From Herpetosiphonaceae bacterium (lineage in GTDB: Bacteria; Chloroflexota; Chloroflexia; Chloroflexales; Kallotenuaceae), in contig JACDGP010000016.1 in the NCBI GenBank assembly GCA_013821605.1, positions 1 to 59,569 of the forward strand: a DNA stretch of 59,569 nt, read 5' to 3'. The position numbers were made by a program, and so were the translations under genes. Of the stretch, positions 42,223 through 50,709 are shown piece by piece. How positions within the stretch are numbered: position 1 is the stretch's first letter; each line of letters opens with the position of its first letter. The notes under the pieces are model-generated. The model saw nothing but the letters and a program-made list of their open reading frames with translations, was not told the DNA's origin and did no database searches.

Positions 42223-43209
42223 GTGGCACTTCTGATGCAATGGTACATCATGCGGCGGCTTGGCTGCAGCTTCGTCCTAGTGCTGCTGGCAGCATGTGGG
42301 CCCGCTGGCGTGTCGCGATCCCCATTCCCAGCTGTCCTTGCAAGTGCTACGCCACAAGTCCCGACGCTCACCCAATCACCTGAGTCACTTGTGCTTAAGA
42401 CCCCGTTTACACCGCTGTTCGACGGGGTTCGTGCGATGCAAGTCGCTGCCACCCAGATGCAGTGGGTGCCACGCGATACCGGATCGCCCGGCTGGCAACA
42501 CACCGGTGATTACATCATTAGGCAATTACGCCAGTCCGGTTGGCAGATAACTGAACAGCGCTTTCCCTACCGCGGGATCACATGCCGCAATATACTGGCT
42601 CAACGCGGCTCGGGACCGCTCCTGCTGCTTGGTGCACATTATGACTCGCGTCGCCAGGCCGACCACGACCCCGATCCAAACAAACAACACGAGCCGGTAC
42701 CCGCTGCAAATGATGGGGCTAGCGGTGTGGCCGTACTGCTAGAGCTGGCGCGGGTTGTACGACCCGAAGCGTTCGGGCGGACGGTGCAGCTCGCCTTCTT
42801 GGACGCCGAAGACGATGGCGATTTGGATGGTTGGGAATGGACGGTCGGGTCCAACTATCTTGCTACGCACCTCGCGGTTCGCCCTGTCGCCGTGGTGATC
42901 CTCGATATGATCGGTGACACCAATCTCGACGTGTACTATGAAAGCAATTCCACGCCTGCCCTCCGCGAGAGCGTCTGGGCGGCAGCGGCGCGGCAGGGCT
43001 TTACGCAATTCATACCGCGCGAGAAGTATGGAATGCTGGATGACCATTCGCCATTTTTGGCTCAAGGCATTCCTGCGGTCGATGTAATCGACTTCGATTA
43101 CCCCCCGTGGCACACGACCGGTGACACCCTCGATAAAATCTCTGCGACAAGTTTAGCCATTGTCGGTCAGACGATGGAATTATGGCTCAATAGTGGTGGT
43201 GTACTATGA
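42223..43209 (+). CDS. M28-family zinc aminopeptidase, lipoprotein
   Basis: 328 residues if read from the GTG at 42223, which coincides with the predicted transcript start; ATG at 42235 or 42250 (MRRLGCSF) are alternatives. A lipobox (LLAAC) follows the signal helix. The two-zinc site is complete: LLLGAHYDSR (His, Asp), ANDGASGVAV (bridging Asp), LDAEDDGDLDGW (Glu pair), VVILDMIGD (Asp) and DDHSPF (His). Such enzymes remove N-terminal residues from peptides outside the cell. Its stop overlaps the purQ start as ATGA, an odd pairing of a secreted peptidase with purine synthesis. Confidence 0.9.
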   Translation: MALLMQWYIMRRLGCSFVLVLLAACGPAGVSRSPFPAVLASATPQVPTLTQSPESLVLKTPFTPLFDGVRAMQVAATQMQWVPRDTGSPGWQHTGDYIIRQLRQSGWQITEQRFPYRGITCRNILAQRGSGPLLLLGAHYDSRRQADHDPDPNKQHEPVPAANDGASGVAVLLELARVVRPEAFGRTVQLAFLDAEDDGDLDGWEWTVGSNYLATHLAVRPVAVVILDMIGDTNLDVYYESNSTPALRESVWAAAARQGFTQFIPREKYGMLDDHSPFLAQGIPAVDVIDFDYPPWHTTGDTLDKISATSLAIVGQTMELWLNSGGVL

Positions 43210-44003
43210 CCGTGAATGCACCTCGAATATTGGTATTGCGGGCGGCAGGCATTAATTGCGACCACGAGACGGCAGCAGCCGTGACGCTTGCCGGAGGGCA
43301 TGCCGAGCTCGTCCACATAAACCGGCTCGCTGAAGGAACAGTCGACCTCAAGCACTATGCCGGCTTAATCATTCCCGGTGGCTTTTCCTACGGCGATCAT
43401 CTTGGTGCTGGTAAATTGCTGGCGGTGGACCTCATTTATCGCTTGGGCAGTGCTTTGGAACGCTTCATCGCGGATGGACATCCAGTGCTCGGGATCTGTA
43501 ATGGCTTTCAAGTGCTGGTCAAAGCCGGTCTGCTTGGGCTTGAGGATAGCCCGCAGCAGGAGCCAGCGATCACCCTCACCACGAACCAGTCGGGCCACTA
43601 CGAATGTCGTTGGGTGCGTTTAGTGGCGCCTCTCGGCCAGCAGTGCATTTTTCTGCGGGATATTAGCGCACCCTTCGAGCTACCGGTTGGCCATGGGGAG
43701 GGCCGGCTGGTTGCTGGCGTTGCGTCGCTGGTGCGTCTCGAACAGCAGGGCCAGATTGCCTTACGCTACGTGGATCGTGCTGACCAACCTACGCTGCACT
43801 ATCCGGCTAATCCCAACGGTGCAGCGGGTGCGATTGCTGGTGTATCGAACCGGCGTGGCAACGTTCTTGGCTTGATGCCACATCCCGACCGCGCCTTTTT
43901 GCCACAATTGCATCCCGATTGGGTCCGCAATAAGCAACGTCGGCAAGGTGATGGGTTACCCATCTTCCGCAACATGGTGCAGTATGCGGCGAGCTTGTCA
44001 TAA
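43206..44003 (+). CDS. purQ: Phosphoribosylformylglycinamidine synthase, glutaminase subunit
   Basis: 265 residues. Class I glutamine amidotransferase fold: ILVLRAAGINCDHETAAAVT, LIIPGGFSYGDHLGAGKLLA, nucleophile Cys98 in VLGICNGFQVLVKAGLL, the PVGHGEGRLV segment and the triad histidine in GLMPHPDRAFLP. It supplies ammonia for the fourth step of purine synthesis. The C-terminal GLPIFRNMVQYA resembles the end of the amidotransferase domain of large PurL proteins. The start codon lies in the stop of the M28 gene. Neither purS nor purL is present here. Confidence 0.95.
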   Translation: MTVNAPRILVLRAAGINCDHETAAAVTLAGGHAELVHINRLAEGTVDLKHYAGLIIPGGFSYGDHLGAGKLLAVDLIYRLGSALERFIADGHPVLGICNGFQVLVKAGLLGLEDSPQQEPAITLTTNQSGHYECRWVRLVAPLGQQCIFLRDISAPFELPVGHGEGRLVAGVASLVRLEQQGQIALRYVDRADQPTLHYPANPNGAAGAIAGVSNRRGNVLGLMPHPDRAFLPQLHPDWVRNKQRRQGDGLPIFRNMVQYAASLS

Positions 44004-44029
44004 GGTAGCACATGAAACGGGAGTGCGCT

Positions 44030-44785
44030 ATGGAATACGGCCCACAACTCGCTGAAGGCAAGACAAAAATTATTTATGCGGATTCTGTGGATCCCGCGCT
44101 GGCCATCATGGTCCAAAAAGATGCTATTAGTGCTGGCGATGGTGCACGCCGGGACGTGCTGCCCGGCAAAGGGCACTTGAGCAGCCATACTGCCGCCAAT
44201 GTCTTCGGGCTACTCAACACTGCCGGGATACCAACCCACTTTGTATCTACGCCGGCAGAGGGCACACTGCTGGTACGTCGCTGTGAGATGATCCCCTTGG
44301 AAGTTGTGATGCGGCGTCTCGCTACCGGCTCGTACCTTAAGCGCGTTCCGGGCAGCACCGAGGGCCAACGTTTTGACCCGCCGCTGGTAGAATTCTTCCT
44401 CAAGGATGACGCTCGCCATGATCCGCAAATGACGGAGCACGAGATCGTGACCCAACGGGTGGCAACTGGCTATGAGGTAACGCGCATGACTGAGCTGGGC
44501 CGAGCGGTTTTTGGCGTGCTAGAAGGTGCCTGGGCAGCACAAAATGTGGTGCTGGTCGACCTTAAGATCGAGTTTGGCCGAACCACGGACGGTGTGCTGG
44601 TTGTGGCGGATATGATCGACAACGACTCGTGGCGGCTGTGGCCCGCTGGCGACAAGGATCAGATGCTCGACAAACAAATCTATCGTAATATGCTGGCAGT
44701 GGATCAAGCGGGCCTTGATCTGGTGCTGACCAAATATCGCGAAGTTGCCGCCTTAACCGATCGCTTCAAGTCCCATCTGGAGTAG
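44030..44785 (+). CDS. purC: SAICAR synthase
   Basis: 251 residues from the ATG at 44030, with CGGGAG 7 bases upstream and the family-like beginning MEYGPQLAEGKTKIIY; an ATG at 44012 is possible. Motifs: KDAISAGDGARRDVLPGKG, SSHTAANVFGLLNTAGIPTH, PLEVVMRRLATGSYLKRVPG, LVDLKIEFGRTTDGVLVVAD and IDNDSWRLWPAGDKDQMLDK. It joins aspartate to CAIR using ATP, in the same pathway as the preceding purQ. A shared hairpin terminator follows. Confidence 0.95.
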   Translation: MEYGPQLAEGKTKIIYADSVDPALAIMVQKDAISAGDGARRDVLPGKGHLSSHTAANVFGLLNTAGIPTHFVSTPAEGTLLVRRCEMIPLEVVMRRLATGSYLKRVPGSTEGQRFDPPLVEFFLKDDARHDPQMTEHEIVTQRVATGYEVTRMTELGRAVFGVLEGAWAAQNVVLVDLKIEFGRTTDGVLVVADMIDNDSWRLWPAGDKDQMLDKQIYRNMLAVDQAGLDLVLTKYREVAALTDRFKSHLE

Positions 44786-44865
44786 CTCGTTGCTTGAGGC
44801 CGGGCCGCTGGCCTCTTAGCACGCCAATTCCAGATCAGCTCGTGTGAGGCAGTCATTAAAAGCGC

Positions 44866-44891
44866 AACGTGCAACCAATTGGCTGCACGTT
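44866..44891. terminator. Bidirectional hairpin terminator between purC and the small zinc-protein gene
   Basis: AACGTGCA (44866-44873) pairs with TGCACGTT (44884-44891); the loop contains the self-complementary CCAATTGG. TTT follows on the plus strand and GCGCTTTT on the minus strand, so it can serve both converging genes. Confidence 0.65.
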
Positions 44892-44918
44892 TTCGATTGG
44901 CGAACATTGCTGGAGTGG

Positions 44919-45113
44919 TCAAGCAGCGAGAGGTAGACGCTGTTCCCATGGCATCGTCACAGTTTCACGGCGGAGTGCTTCAGCGGTCGGTGGGCGAACC
45001 AGTAACCGCGTGCCGTACAATACCCAATCGCCATGCTCAGCGCAGGTGAACACATCATCGTGCTGGGTAAGCGTCCGGCTGCACGTTGGACACTTCTGGT
45101 TGCGTGTTTCCAT
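44919..45113 (-). CDS. Small zinc-ribbon-like protein
   Basis: 64 residues from an ATG with an excellent ribosome site (GGGGAGG, 6 bases upstream); the open frame goes 57 codons further but without support. The N-terminal half has Cys-x2-Cys (KCPTCSRTL) and Cys-x2-His (FTCAEHGDWV), a probable single zinc site. The C-terminal half is Arg/Pro-rich. No family name can be given; it may bind nucleic acid or a protein partner. Confidence 0.65.
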   Translation of the reverse strand: METRNQKCPTCSRTLTQHDDVFTCAEHGDWVLYGTRLLVRPPTAEALRRETVTMPWEQRLPLAA

Positions 45114-45265
45114 CGTTACCTCCCCAACAACACGAAATACCCACTCCGAACGGAGCAGGCCATCTTCGCCCAATAGTGATCTACGGTGATCGGTAATTGG
45201 CTTTGGTGGAGTATACACGCTTGTTAAGCCTGATGCAACCTGGGAATGTACGGGTATGCGCGAAA

Positions 45266-45291
45266 CGGGAGCGTGCATTTGCATGCTCCCG
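45266..45291 (-). terminator. Hairpin terminator after the 45323 membrane-protein gene
   Basis: CGGGAGCGTGCA (45266-45277) faces TGCATGCTCCCG (45280-45291) with one G-T pair and a very small centre, so the real loop is 4-6 bases. On the minus strand TTTCG follows. Confidence 0.55.
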
Positions 45292-45322
45292 CGTTCACTC
45301 CTGCGCTACCGGTGGGTGATGC

Positions 45323-45739
45323 TTATACACCACCCTCACGCGAAACATTTCGTTGTACGACCGGTGTCGTCGTACGTCGGGCCATAGCCCAGAGGGTAAG
45401 TCCCACGAACAGTGCCTCGACGATTAACGATGCGATCCCCAGTGGTTCAAGCCAAACATCTGGCTCAAGACCGGGCAGACCAACTGTGCGGCTAATAATG
45501 TACATCACGAACGCGCCGCCCGCTACCAGTAGGCCGAGTCCCCAACCCCAACTGCGTGAACCTCGGTAGATGCCGACGGCAGACACCAGTGCGCCCAGCG
45601 CATTAGCGACAAATAACAGCCCTTTGTAGGTTGCATCGCCAAAGCTACTGGGTGCATCGATCACATGAATGAGTCCGGTCAGCAGGATCAAGATGATCCC
45701 GGCCCACATGACCTTCTTCGATAGCGTGTTTGAGTCCAT
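45323..45739 (-). CDS. Four-helix membrane protein, function unknown
   Basis: 138 residues from the ATG at 45739, with GAGGAGGAG directly upstream; the longer frame has no ribosome site. Four hydrophobic helices: MWAGIILILLTGLIHVIDAP, GLLFVANALGALVSAVGIYR, WGWGLGLLVAGGAFVMYIIS and PLGIASLIVEALFVGLTLWA. The pattern is of small integral membrane proteins found next to redox or stress genes, but I recognise no family. Confidence 0.65.
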   Translation of the reverse strand: MDSNTLSKKVMWAGIILILLTGLIHVIDAPSSFGDATYKGLLFVANALGALVSAVGIYRGSRSWGWGLGLLVAGGAFVMYIISRTVGLPGLEPDVWLEPLGIASLIVEALFVGLTLWAMARRTTTPVVQRNVSREGGV

Positions 45740-45848
45740 ACTCCTCCTCCTCCTCTCTCCATGGGAAAGGATACTGGAGATAGATTGGACTTCCATTGGA
45801 ACGACCTCGCAGATTTCTTATCTTTTTCCAATGGTTGTTAAGACGCAG

Positions 45849-47151
45849 CTAGACGGTCATCCATGCCGGTCCGCTAGGAAACGAGAATCTATCCAATGAT
45901 TCTGGTCGCATCGTGATGCTGTATCCCGACTGACTTGGTGGCATATAGTGTCCATCCCGAATGATCACCGGATCGAGAAAATGCTCATGTAAATGATCTA
46001 CGTATTCGACCACACGATTTTCAAGCGACCCACTCACGCACACATAATCAAAGATCGACAGATGCTGCACGTATTCGCACAAACCAACGCCACCCGCGTG
46101 CGGGCAGACCGGGATCCCGAACTTGGACGCCATCAACAGCACTGCCAGCACCTCGTTGACTCCTCCTAAGCGGCAGCTATCGACCTGGCAGAATTGGATG
46201 GCACCGGCCTGCAGCAACTGCTTGAAAATCACGCGGTTCTGGCAATGCTCGCCGGTAGCAACGCCAATTGGGGCAATTGCCCGCGCGATCGCGGCGTGGC
46301 CTAAAACGTCATCGGGGCTGGTCGGCTCCTCGATCCACCATGGGGCAAAGCGGGCCAGTTCGTGCATCCGTGCAATTGCTTCGGGCACATCCCAGCGCTG
46401 GTTGGCGTCAAGCATCAGTTTGCAATCGGAGCCGATCTCTTCCCGCAGGATCGCGACCCGCCGCAGATCGTCGGCACTATCTGCCCCAACTTTGAGTTTG
46501 AAGTGTGTCCAACCGGCAGCCAATCCTTCCCGGCAGAGCCGCCGGATCTTCGCGTCATCATAGCCGAGCCAACCAGCTGAGGTGGTATACGCGGGGTACA
46601 TCCCGGCGCATTTCGGCCTCGCGCTCTGGACGGGTCGAGGCATGCGTACTGAGGATTGCAAGCGCTTCATCCGGCGTGAGCGCATCTGTGATATAGCGGA
46701 AGTCGATGCAAGCAACGAGCTGCTCCGGTGTCATGTCGGCCAATAATTTCCACAACGGCTTGCCCTCGACCTTGGCATACAGATCCCAAATGGCATTAAC
46801 GATGGCTGCCGTTGCTAGATGGATCACGCCCTTCTCCGGCCCCAACCACCGTAGTTGGCTATCGCCCGTAATCATCCGCCAAAAAGCGCCCATGTTAGCG
46901 GTAAAGGATTCGAGTGTCTTGCCAATGATCAACGGCGCGAGTGCGTGGATCGCGGCGACACACACCTCATTCCCACGACCGATCGTGAACGTCAGCCCAT
47001 GGCCTTCGAGTCCGGCTGCCCCATCGGTGGTGAGGATGACGTAGGCTGCCGAGTAGTCGGGATCGGGATTCATAGCATCGGAGCCATCCAGCGACCGCGA
47101 CGTCGGGAATCGAATGTCTCGGGCGATGACGCCAGTAATCATAATGGGCAT
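45849..47151 (-). pseudogene. L-fuconate dehydratase (enolase superfamily), split by a frameshift
   Basis: Two frames together give one protein of about 433 residues. The first (47151 to about 46600; [60 protein letters not shown]) stops at 46558. The second continues as [20 protein letters not shown] with the catalytic lysines in HFKLKVGADSADD, LMLDANQRWDVPEAI, WWIEEPTSPDDVLGHAAIAR, GEHCQNRVIFKQLLQAGAIQ and PHAGGVGLCEYVQHLSIFDY. The match to L-fuconate dehydratase is strong along the whole length. The break lies near 46599, where GAT-G-TAC stands in place of an expected Asp-Gly-Tyr: two bases missing or one extra. It is a sequencing error or a true lesion. The start has AAGGAG; it follows the DeoR gene by 41 bases. 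Confidence 0.85.
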
Positions 47152-47192
47152 GCAACTTCTCCTTGCCGCGTCGTTTATCTAATCATCTGCCG

Positions 47193-47975
47193 TCAAACCA
47201 TCTCGACGTTGATGCCTTGCTCGCGCAAGCCGCTGACCACTACCGCAGGTGCACTTTCGTTGGTGAAGATCCGATCAATCTCATGTGGCAGCGCGAACGC
47301 ACTGAAGGAGATCGCACCGAACTTGCTGGCATCGGCAATGCCCACGACCAGACCGGCAGCGCTCACCATCTGCTGCTTCAGTTGCGCTTCATCAATGTCG
47401 GACTCCATCAAGCCATCGGCTGCGGTTATACCGCGCGCACCGAAAAACCCGATATCAACGCGCAGCCGGCGGAGCAAATCGTAATTGAGACTACCAACGA
47501 GCGAACTCGATCGACGCTGCATTGTTCCCCCGACCACTATCGTGGTAATACCTGTGCAGAAGTTCAATTCGAGCGCCGTATACAAACCATTGGTAACGAC
47601 CACGAGTGCCGTACGGTCTTTGATCAGCCGGGCGACCTGCAGCGCAGTCGTGCTGGCATCTAGGAAGATACGCTGTCCAGAATGAACCAGCGCGGCAGCA
47701 GCCTCAGCAATCCGCCGTTTCTCCTCAAGATGCTCTTGCTCACGGGCTGCAAAGTGCAGTTCAAGCCGGCCTCGTCCCGAGACTATGGCACCACCATGGA
47801 CGCGTGTCAAAACACCCTGCGCCTCAAGCGCGTCCAGATCTTTCCGGACGGTCACTTCCGAAACGCCGAGTACCTCGCTCAGTTCACCGACCGATGAGCG
47901 ATCGCGGGCGCTCAAGTACCGAAGGATCTGATCACGGCGGCGTTCCGGCGATAACCCTTGCTCGGCCTGCGACAT
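47193..47975 (-). CDS. DeoR-family transcriptional regulator, likely of the rhamnose locus
   Basis: 260 residues. The N-terminal winged helix (RRDQILRYLSARDRSSVGEL, SEVLGVSEVTVRKDLDALEA, GVLTRVHGGAI) is the DeoR signature. The C-terminal sugar-phosphate sensor domain has IFLDASTTALQVARLI, VVVTNGLYTALEL, VGGTMQRRSSSLVG, FFGARGITAADGLMESDIDE and VVGIADASKFG. It lies divergent to the transporter genes and upstream of the broken dehydratase. DeoR proteins are known regulators of rhamnose genes in several phyla; here it probably represses in the absence of a rhamnose-derived phosphate. GGGGAAG precedes the start. Confidence 0.92.
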   Translation of the reverse strand: MSQAEQGLSPERRRDQILRYLSARDRSSVGELSEVLGVSEVTVRKDLDALEAQGVLTRVHGGAIVSGRGRLELHFAAREQEHLEEKRRIAEAAAALVHSGQRIFLDASTTALQVARLIKDRTALVVVTNGLYTALELNFCTGITTIVVGGTMQRRSSSLVGSLNYDLLRRLRVDIGFFGARGITAADGLMESDIDEAQLKQQMVSAAGLVVGIADASKFGAISFSAFALPHEIDRIFTNESAPAVVVSGLREQGINVEMV

Positions 47976-48088
47976 ACATCTTCCCCACCAGCTATGATTT
48001 GGTACAGGCTACCCGTGCATCATACCTACCAGGAAAGGTAGCGTCAAGCTGGTCGTAAGCAAAAGGAAACGGAGATTCTTCGAAGCTC

Positions 48089-48119
48089 TTGACTTACGTC
48101 ATTTCATATGATAGCGTAA
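48089..48119 (+). promoter_or_regulatory. Promoter with overlapping dyad before the rhamnose transporter operon
   Basis: TTGACT (48089-48094) and TAGCGT (48112-48117) are 17 bases apart. The same stretch carries the arms TTACG (48094-48098) and CGTAA (48115-48119), with the palindrome TCATATGA (48104-48111) between them, slightly off centre. A DeoR dimer or tetramer site is the likely meaning; this is inference. Confidence 0.45.
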
Positions 48120-48171
48120 CGCAAAAGAAATCGGAATGTTATAGACGCCTTTCGATTCTGATGAGGCCGGT

Positions 48172-49662
48172 ATGCGTGACCAAGCACCGGTGATGGAAGT
48201 CCATCATCTCTCCAAACATTTTGGTGGAGTGCGTGCGCTCAAGGACGTTCAACTCGAACTACGTGCCGGGGAAATCCATGCCCTGCTCGGTGAGAATGGG
48301 GCCGGTAAATCGACGCTCATCAAAATCATGACCGGCTTCTATCAGCCTGACGAGGGCCAGCTCGTCTTCGAGGGCCAGACCGTTCATTTTGGGAATACGC
48401 GTGATGCACAGCTAGCCGGCATCGTTGCGATTTATCAGGAGCCGAGCCTTTTTCCCGATCTTGATATTGCCGAGAACATCTTTGTTGGTCGGCAACCTGT
48501 ACAGCGTGGACGGGTAGCATGGCGGCAAATGTACCGTGCGGCGGCTGAGCTGCTCCAGCAACTCGGTGTAGCACTTGACCCACGCACCAAGGCGCGCGAA
48601 CTCAGTGTTGCCCAGCAGCAAATGGTGGAGATCGCACGGGCCATTTCCATCAAGGCCAAGGTATTGATCATGGATGAGCCGACGTCGTCGCTCACCCAAA
48701 ACGAAGTTGCCGAACTCTTCGCTATCGTCCGGCAACTACGTACCACCGGCACGGCCATCGTCTTTATCTCGCATCGCTTGGAAGAACTTTTCGCGCTGGT
48801 TGATCGCGTCACAGTGTTGCGGGACGGTGCCTATGTCGCTACGCAGGAGATGGAGCACGTCACGACCTCTGATCTGATTCAGATGATGGTAGGGCGTACG
48901 CTGAACGAACTTTTCCCGAAGCAAGCCGTAGTGCCCGGCCCTGTCGTTCTCCAAGTAGAGCAGCTAGGCGTTCCGGGGAGCTTTGCCGATATATCGTTTA
49001 CCCTCCGGCAGGGCGAAATCGTCGGCATGGCCGGCCTGATCGGCGCGGGACGAACCGCCGTAGCCCGCACGCTCTTCGGCATTGACCCGGCTGTCAGCGG
49101 GACGATCAAGCTGGATGGCCATGCCGTTAGCATCACGAGTCCGCAGGTCGCCATGGCGCTTGGCATTGGCTATGTCCCCGAAGATCGCAAACAACAGGGG
49201 CTGGTCCTCGCAATGAGCATTGCCAACAATATATCGCTACCGGTCTTGTCGCAGCTGTCGTCCGGTGGCTGGTTGAACACGCGCCGTGAACAGCAACTGG
49301 CCGCAACTGGCGCGCAACAGCTGGAGGTCAAGATGGCGGGTGTTCGGCAGCAGGTCGGGCAGCTCTCGGGGGGGAATCAGCAGAAGGTTGTGCTGGCGAA
49401 GTGGCTGGGTACCAATCCGCGTGTACTCGTTCTGGATGAACCGACGCGCGGCATCGACGTCGGTACTAAAGCGGCAGTGCATCGACTGATGAGCAGCTTG
49501 GCGGCGCAGGGCATGGCCATCCTGATGATCTCTTCCGAGCTTCCAGAAGTGTTGGGCATGAGCGACCGGGTACTGGTTATGCGCGAAGGGCGCATCACGG
49601 CTGAGTTCACTCGCGTCGAGGCGACCCAGGCAAAGATTATGGCGGCAGCCACGGCGGCCTAG
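48172..49662 (+). CDS. Sugar ABC transporter ATP-binding protein (RbsA type), likely rhamnose
   Basis: 496 residues: two ATPase domains in one chain. First domain: GENGAGKSTLIKIMTGF (Walker A), LSVAQQQMVEIARA (signature), VLIMDEPTSSLT (Walker B). Second domain: a degenerate Walker A (GLIGAGRTAVARTL), LSGGNQQKVVLAKWL and VLVLDEPTRGID. This asymmetry is usual in RbsA/MglA-like proteins. It powers import through the two permeases that follow. Context with rhaA, rhaB and the aldolase fusion points to rhamnose. GAGG precedes the ATG by 6 bases. Confidence 0.93.
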   Translation: MRDQAPVMEVHHLSKHFGGVRALKDVQLELRAGEIHALLGENGAGKSTLIKIMTGFYQPDEGQLVFEGQTVHFGNTRDAQLAGIVAIYQEPSLFPDLDIAENIFVGRQPVQRGRVAWRQMYRAAAELLQQLGVALDPRTKARELSVAQQQMVEIARAISIKAKVLIMDEPTSSLTQNEVAELFAIVRQLRTTGTAIVFISHRLEELFALVDRVTVLRDGAYVATQEMEHVTTSDLIQMMVGRTLNELFPKQAVVPGPVVLQVEQLGVPGSFADISFTLRQGEIVGMAGLIGAGRTAVARTLFGIDPAVSGTIKLDGHAVSITSPQVAMALGIGYVPEDRKQQGLVLAMSIANNISLPVLSQLSSGGWLNTRREQQLAATGAQQLEVKMAGVRQQVGQLSGGNQQKVVLAKWLGTNPRVLVLDEPTRGIDVGTKAAVHRLMSSLAAQGMAILMISSELPEVLGMSDRVLVMREGRITAEFTRVEATQAKIMAAATAA

Positions 49663-49689
49663 CAAGCGCTTCGCATGCAAAAAGGACCG

Positions 49690-50709
49690 ATGATGGGAAA
49701 GATGGACATGGCACCGCGCCTGCGTGCCGGCCTGCTTCAGGCGGTTATTAAATTCAGGGAAGCCGGCATTCTTGTCTTTATCGTTGCGCTGGCCGCTGTG
49801 GTGACACTACGGACCCCGGCCTTCTTGACGCTCGATAACTTTCGCGACATCCTGCTCAACATCTCGATCCTGGTGATCGTCGCGCTGGCGCAAAGCATGG
49901 TCATCATCACGCGTGGTGTCGACCTATCCGTCGGCTCGATCATTGGCCTAACGGCGATGATGGTGTCATTTGTTGTCGTCGCCTTCCCGGCCTTGCCCGG
50001 GCCGGTCGCCATGGTCTTAGGCATGCTGCTCGGCATGGTCCTTGGCAGCTTCAACGGCGTGCTCATCTCGTTTGGCGGCGTACCGCCGATCATTGCAACT
50101 TTGGGCACGCTCAGCATCTACCGTGGCCTGGTCTTTTGGTACAGTCGTGGCACCTGGGTCAATGCATCACAACTGCCGCCGGGCTTCCGGCAACTTGCTA
50201 AAGGCAGTGTGTTGCTCCTGCCGAATATTATTCTTGGTGCGATCATCGTCGTGGCAGCCGTGTACTACTTTTTGCGCTACACCCGTACCGGCCGCGATAT
50301 TTATACGGTGGGCAGCAATCCCGATGCAGCCCGCTTTGCCGGTATCCGGGTGCAACGCGTGATCTTCCTGGTATATATGCTCTCGGGCCTGCTATGCGGT
50401 CTGGCAGGCGTGCTCTGGGCCTCGCGCTTCGAGGCGGCGCAGACCAATACGGCGGCGGGTTTTGAGCTTCAAACGGTAGCGGCCTCTGTCGTTGGCGGCG
50501 TCAACATCTTCGGCGGCAGCGGCAGCGTGCTCGGCGTCGTGCTCGGCGCATTTCTGCTGGGCACGATCCAGAATGCCCTCACCCTGGTAGGCATTTCACC
50601 CTTCTGGCAGTTGGCGGCCCAAGGTCTCCTTATCTTGCTCGCTGTAATCGTAGACTCGGCCATCCTGCGGCGCCTGCAGCGCTTCGCATCGGGAGCACAA
50701 CGCGTATGA
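49690..50709 (+). CDS. Sugar ABC transporter permease 1, likely rhamnose
   Basis: 339 residues; the ATG at 49690 follows AAGGA closely, while the ATG at 49675 has no ribosome site. About ten helices with the RbsC/AraH-like pattern: FLTLDNFRDILLNISILVIV, ALAQSMVIITRGVDLSVGSI, LISFGGVPPIIATLGTLSIY, YTVGSNPDAARFAGIRVQRV and ASVVGGVNIFGGSGSVLGVV. It forms half of the membrane channel with the next gene, whose start overlaps its stop as ATGA. Confidence 0.93.
   Translation: MMGKMDMAPRLRAGLLQAVIKFREAGILVFIVALAAVVTLRTPAFLTLDNFRDILLNISILVIVALAQSMVIITRGVDLSVGSIIGLTAMMVSFVVVAFPALPGPVAMVLGMLLGMVLGSFNGVLISFGGVPPIIATLGTLSIYRGLVFWYSRGTWVNASQLPPGFRQLAKGSVLLLPNIILGAIIVVAAVYYFLRYTRTGRDIYTVGSNPDAARFAGIRVQRVIFLVYMLSGLLCGLAGVLWASRFEAAQTNTAAGFELQTVAASVVGGVNIFGGSGSVLGVVLGAFLLGTIQNALTLVGISPFWQLAAQGLLILLAVIVDSAILRRLQRFASGAQRV

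Noticed and set aside
42225-42240. TGGCAC followed by ATGC near the M28 start, resembling a sigma-54 site
   Set aside because: The -12 element reads ATGC, not TTGC, and a far better sigma-70 promoter explains transcription here.
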